From: Methylococcales bacterium
GTDB taxonomy: Bacteria > Pseudomonadota > Gammaproteobacteria > Methylococcales > Methylomonadaceae
Length of the DNA: 7,699 nucleotides
Direction: 5' to 3'
Assembly: GCA_009692395.1 (NCBI GenBank)
Contig: SHZG01000111.1
Span: 1-7,699 of the forward strand
Both the position numbers and the translations under genes were made by a program. Position 1 is the stretch's first letter. Each line of letters begins with the position of its first letter. Below, in pieces: positions 6,782-7,699 of the stretch. The notes beneath the pieces were generated by a model. That model did not search any database and had not been told where the DNA came from. It worked only from the letters and a program-made list of their open reading frames with translations.

Positions 6782-6798
6782 TTCCTACGTTCCAGCGT
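6775..6798 (+). repeat. Copy A of a 24-base repeat segment; contains the dapC stop codon
   Basis: This segment (starting TTTATAGTT and ending GTTCCAGCGT) aligns with 7441-7465: 21 of 24 aligned bases agree, with one extra base in the second copy. It supplies the last leucine and TAG stop of dapC and then runs to within ten bases of the higB start. In copy B the same segment continues into a cluster of hairpins; here it does not. It is therefore either a truncated copy of the composite repeat or one half of a repeat split by the higBA pair. Confidence 0.6.
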
Positions 6799-6808
6799 TG
6801 CGATTAAT

Positions 6809-7090
6809 ATGATTAAAAGTTTTAAATGTAAAGAAACAGAAAAACTATTTAATGGTAAGTGTTCTAATAAACTACCACAAACTATACAACGCACCGCACA
6901 AAGAAACTTAGTTTTAATCCATGCAGAAACTACGTTAGACTTTTTACGCGTACCACCTGCAAATCGCTTAGAATTATTAACAGCAGATAGGCAAGGACAA
7001 TATAGTATTAGGATTAACGAACAATGGCGAATTTGCTTTATCTGGCATGAAAATAATGCCTTTGATGTTGAAATTATTGATTATCACTAA
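6809..7090 (+). CDS. higB: HigB-type toxin (RelE/ParE superfamily mRNA interferase)
   Basis: The 93-residue protein matches the HigB family of ribosome-dependent mRNA endonucleases, which cut translated mRNA and halt growth unless bound by HigA. The family pattern is nearly complete: MIKSFKCKETEKLFNG at the start, a KLPQTIQRTAQRNL helix (21-34), LRVPPANRLELL (46-57), DRQGQYSIRINEQWRICF (60-77), and the ending VEIIDYH (87-93). Arg68 in SIRIN, Arg74 in QWRICF and the C-terminal His93 are the basic residues most likely to serve RNA binding or cleavage. Length is full. The ATG at 6809 starts the canonical sequence, although its ribosome binding site is poor, which is common for toxins. It lies 27 bases after dapC and 11 bases before higA, in the toxin-first order typical of higBA. 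Confidence 0.93.
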   Translation: MIKSFKCKETEKLFNGKCSNKLPQTIQRTAQRNLVLIHAETTLDFLRVPPANRLELLTADRQGQYSIRINEQWRICFIWHENNAFDVEIIDYH

Positions 7091-7093
7091 GGA
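7089..7093 (+). promoter_or_regulatory. Ribosome binding site of higA
   Basis: AAGGA overlaps the last two bases of the higB stop codon and lies eight bases before the higA ATG. It is clearly stronger than any site in front of higB, which fits the need to make more antitoxin than toxin. Confidence 0.7.
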
Positions 7094-7101
7094 ATAATAA
7101 A

Positions 7102-7416
7102 ATGCGAGATTTAGCCCCTATTCATCCCAGTGAAATACTGCAAGAAGATTTTATGCAGGCATTTAATATGAGTACATCAGAATTAGCAAATGCCATTCAT
7201 ATACCAATAGAAGAATTAAATATATTTCTCGCTGCTAAAAAATCACTCAATGCTGATTTAGCAGTGCGTTTAGCACGTGATTTTAATACCGATGCACACT
7301 CATGGTTAAACTTACAAAACCATTATGATTTAGAAACGGTGCAAGATACCTTAGCCGAAGAATTAGAAAAATATATAAAACCAATAGTATTGCCTAAGTC
7401 GTTTTTAAAAAGTTAA
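7102..7416 (+). CDS. higA: HigA-type antitoxin (XRE family helix-turn-helix protein)
   Basis: This 104-residue DNA-binding antitoxin neutralises HigB and normally represses its own operon. It begins with the family motif HPSEILQEDFMQ (residues 8-19), then an XRE helix-turn-helix from about 22 to 61: MSTSELANAIHIP (first two helices), the recognition helix EELNIFLAAK, then LNADLAVRLARDF. It ends with the HigA signature SWLNLQNHYDLE (67-78) and a charged C-terminal tail. One oddity is that the usual glycine before K-(K/R) after the recognition helix (N-G-K-R in most relatives) is replaced by Ala-Ala-Lys-Lys, which may alter operator choice. The start has a good ribosome binding site, and the gene is eleven bases after higB, so they are co-transcribed. 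Confidence 0.92.
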   Translation: MRDLAPIHPSEILQEDFMQAFNMSTSELANAIHIPIEELNIFLAAKKSLNADLAVRLARDFNTDAHSWLNLQNHYDLETVQDTLAEELEKYIKPIVLPKSFLKS

Positions 7417-7440
7417 AGTCAAAAATTGCATTGAAAATTT

Positions 7441-7465
7441 TTTATAGTTTCCATTGTTCCAGCGT
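7441..7465 (+). repeat. Copy B of the 24-25 base repeat segment
   Basis: This is the partner of 6775-6798 in the same orientation, beginning TTTATAGTTT and ending GTTCCAGCGT. It starts 25 bases after the higA stop and leads straight into the hairpin cluster. With copy A it brackets the higBA genes. Confidence 0.6.
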
Positions 7466-7553
7466 GGAAAATTATCCTGCAACGCTCCCGCGTTGTATAT
7501 GAAGACGCTGGAGCGTCAACTGAGGCATTCCAACGCAGAGCGTTGGAACGATA
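7448..7553. repeat. Composite intergenic repeat of four short hairpins
   Basis: Four perfect small inverted repeats stand in a row. TTCCA/TGGAA has arms 7457-7461 and 7465-7469. CAACGC/GCGTTG has arms 7480-7485 and 7490-7495 with loop TCCC. GACGCT/AGCGTC has arms 7504-7509 and 7512-7517. TTCCAACGC/GCGTTGGAA has arms 7528-7536 and 7540-7548 with loop AGA. The words GCGTT, GTTCCA and AGCGT recur across them. GC-rich short palindromes joined by AT spacers resemble the REP-like or MITE-like repeats seen in many copies in Beggiatoa-like and methanotrophic gammaproteobacteria (from memory, not searched). It may act as a transcription end for higBA or as an RNA-stabilising structure. There is no gene from 7417 to 7626. 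Confidence 0.75.
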
Positions 7554-7699
7554 GGTAGTGGGTTAAATCTGTGATGATAGATTAAAATCACGGGCAGAAT
7601 AAAATCACACTTACCTAAAAGACCTTATGAGCTGCTACCAAGAAATCACCTGTCCATTCTGTAAAAGTAACCAGATTGGCAAGTCAGGACGCAATGCAA
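7554..7699 (+). mobile_element. IS1 family element, left end (runs out of the window)
   Basis: Just after the last hairpin the sequence GGTAGTGGGTTAAATCTGTG begins at 7554. A GGTAGTG-type tip followed by a T/A-rich stretch fits the left terminal inverted repeat of IS1 family members, whose tips start GGT. The InsA-like reading frame starts 73 bases further in, the normal distance. The right end and the target duplication lie outside the window, so the exact first base is inferred. Confidence 0.55.
7627..7699 (+). CDS. IS1 family InsA-like zinc-ribbon protein, N-terminal part (partial)
   Basis: The frame from the ATG at 7627 is open to the window edge (24 codons). It reads MSCYQEITCPFC followed by KSNQIGKSGRNA. 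The CPxC pair, the SNQI segment and the KSGRN end match the start of InsA-like zinc-ribbon domains of IS1 transposases (ITCPxCxSxxIVKxG). In IS1, InsA binds the inverted repeats, and the active transposase is made by frameshifting into insB or, in some relatives, from one long ORF; which applies here cannot be seen. A glycine replaces the usual valine after the Ile, a small difference. The ribosome binding site is weak (AAAAGA). Confidence 0.8.
   Translation, partial: MSCYQEITCPFCKSNQIGKSGRNA

Noticed and set aside
7421..7442. AAAAATT/AATTTTT inverted repeat after higA as a terminator
   Set aside because: The seven-base stem is pure A/T with an eight-base loop; such pairs arise by chance in this AT-rich gap. 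The GC-containing hairpins that follow are better candidates.
7448..7553. CRISPR array
   Set aside because: The hairpins differ in sequence and spacing; there is no constant direct repeat with unique spacers and no cas gene.

Overview
The window reads as a chromosomal stretch of an AT-leaning gammaproteobacterium, most likely a filamentous sulfur oxidiser of the Beggiatoa/Thiothrix type. This is inferred from three things together: the protein set (Ppk1, DapC-type aminotransferase, Uma2 nuclease, HigBA), the mix of IS110 and IS1 family transposases, and an intergenic repeat built from short hairpins (TTCCAACGC/GCGTTGGAA, GACGCT/AGCGTC, CAACGC/GCGTTG). No 16S or other decisive marker is present, so the taxon is a guess. 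Every supported gene is on the + strand.

Left part (1-1251): the window opens inside the C-terminal domain of an IS110 family transposase (1-270) with its probable right end just after it. A small antitoxin-like ORF (364-600) follows, then a formimidoyl-THF cyclodeaminase-like protein (622-1251). A 162-base intergenic region (1252-1413) holds a perfect 14-bp-arm palindrome and a second hairpin next to the ppk ribosome binding site.

Centre (1414-6781): a tightly packed six-gene run comprises ppk1, peptide deformylase, an M48 metalloprotease lipoprotein, a Uma2 family PD-(D/E)XK protein, a Pmp3/YqaE-type small membrane protein and dapC. Junctions are 1 base (ppk/def), 65 bases (def/M48), 18 bases (M48/Uma2), 5 bases (Uma2/yqaE) and an ATGA overlap (yqaE/dapC), so one or two transcription units are likely. 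The genes mix polyphosphate storage, protein N-terminal maturation, envelope quality control, a small membrane stress protein and lysine/peptidoglycan precursor synthesis. They are not one classical pathway; a shared growth/stress regulon is inference only.

Right part (6775-7699): a higBA toxin-antitoxin pair sits between two similar 24-25 base segments. The first carries the stop codon of dapC and the second begins a cluster of four short hairpins (about 7441-7553). An IS1 family element appears to begin immediately after the cluster (about 7554), and the window ends inside the zinc-ribbon start of its InsA-like ORF. I did not find a convincing wholly new system. The best leads are the hairpin-cluster repeat flanking the toxin-antitoxin pair and the paired structures in front of ppk.
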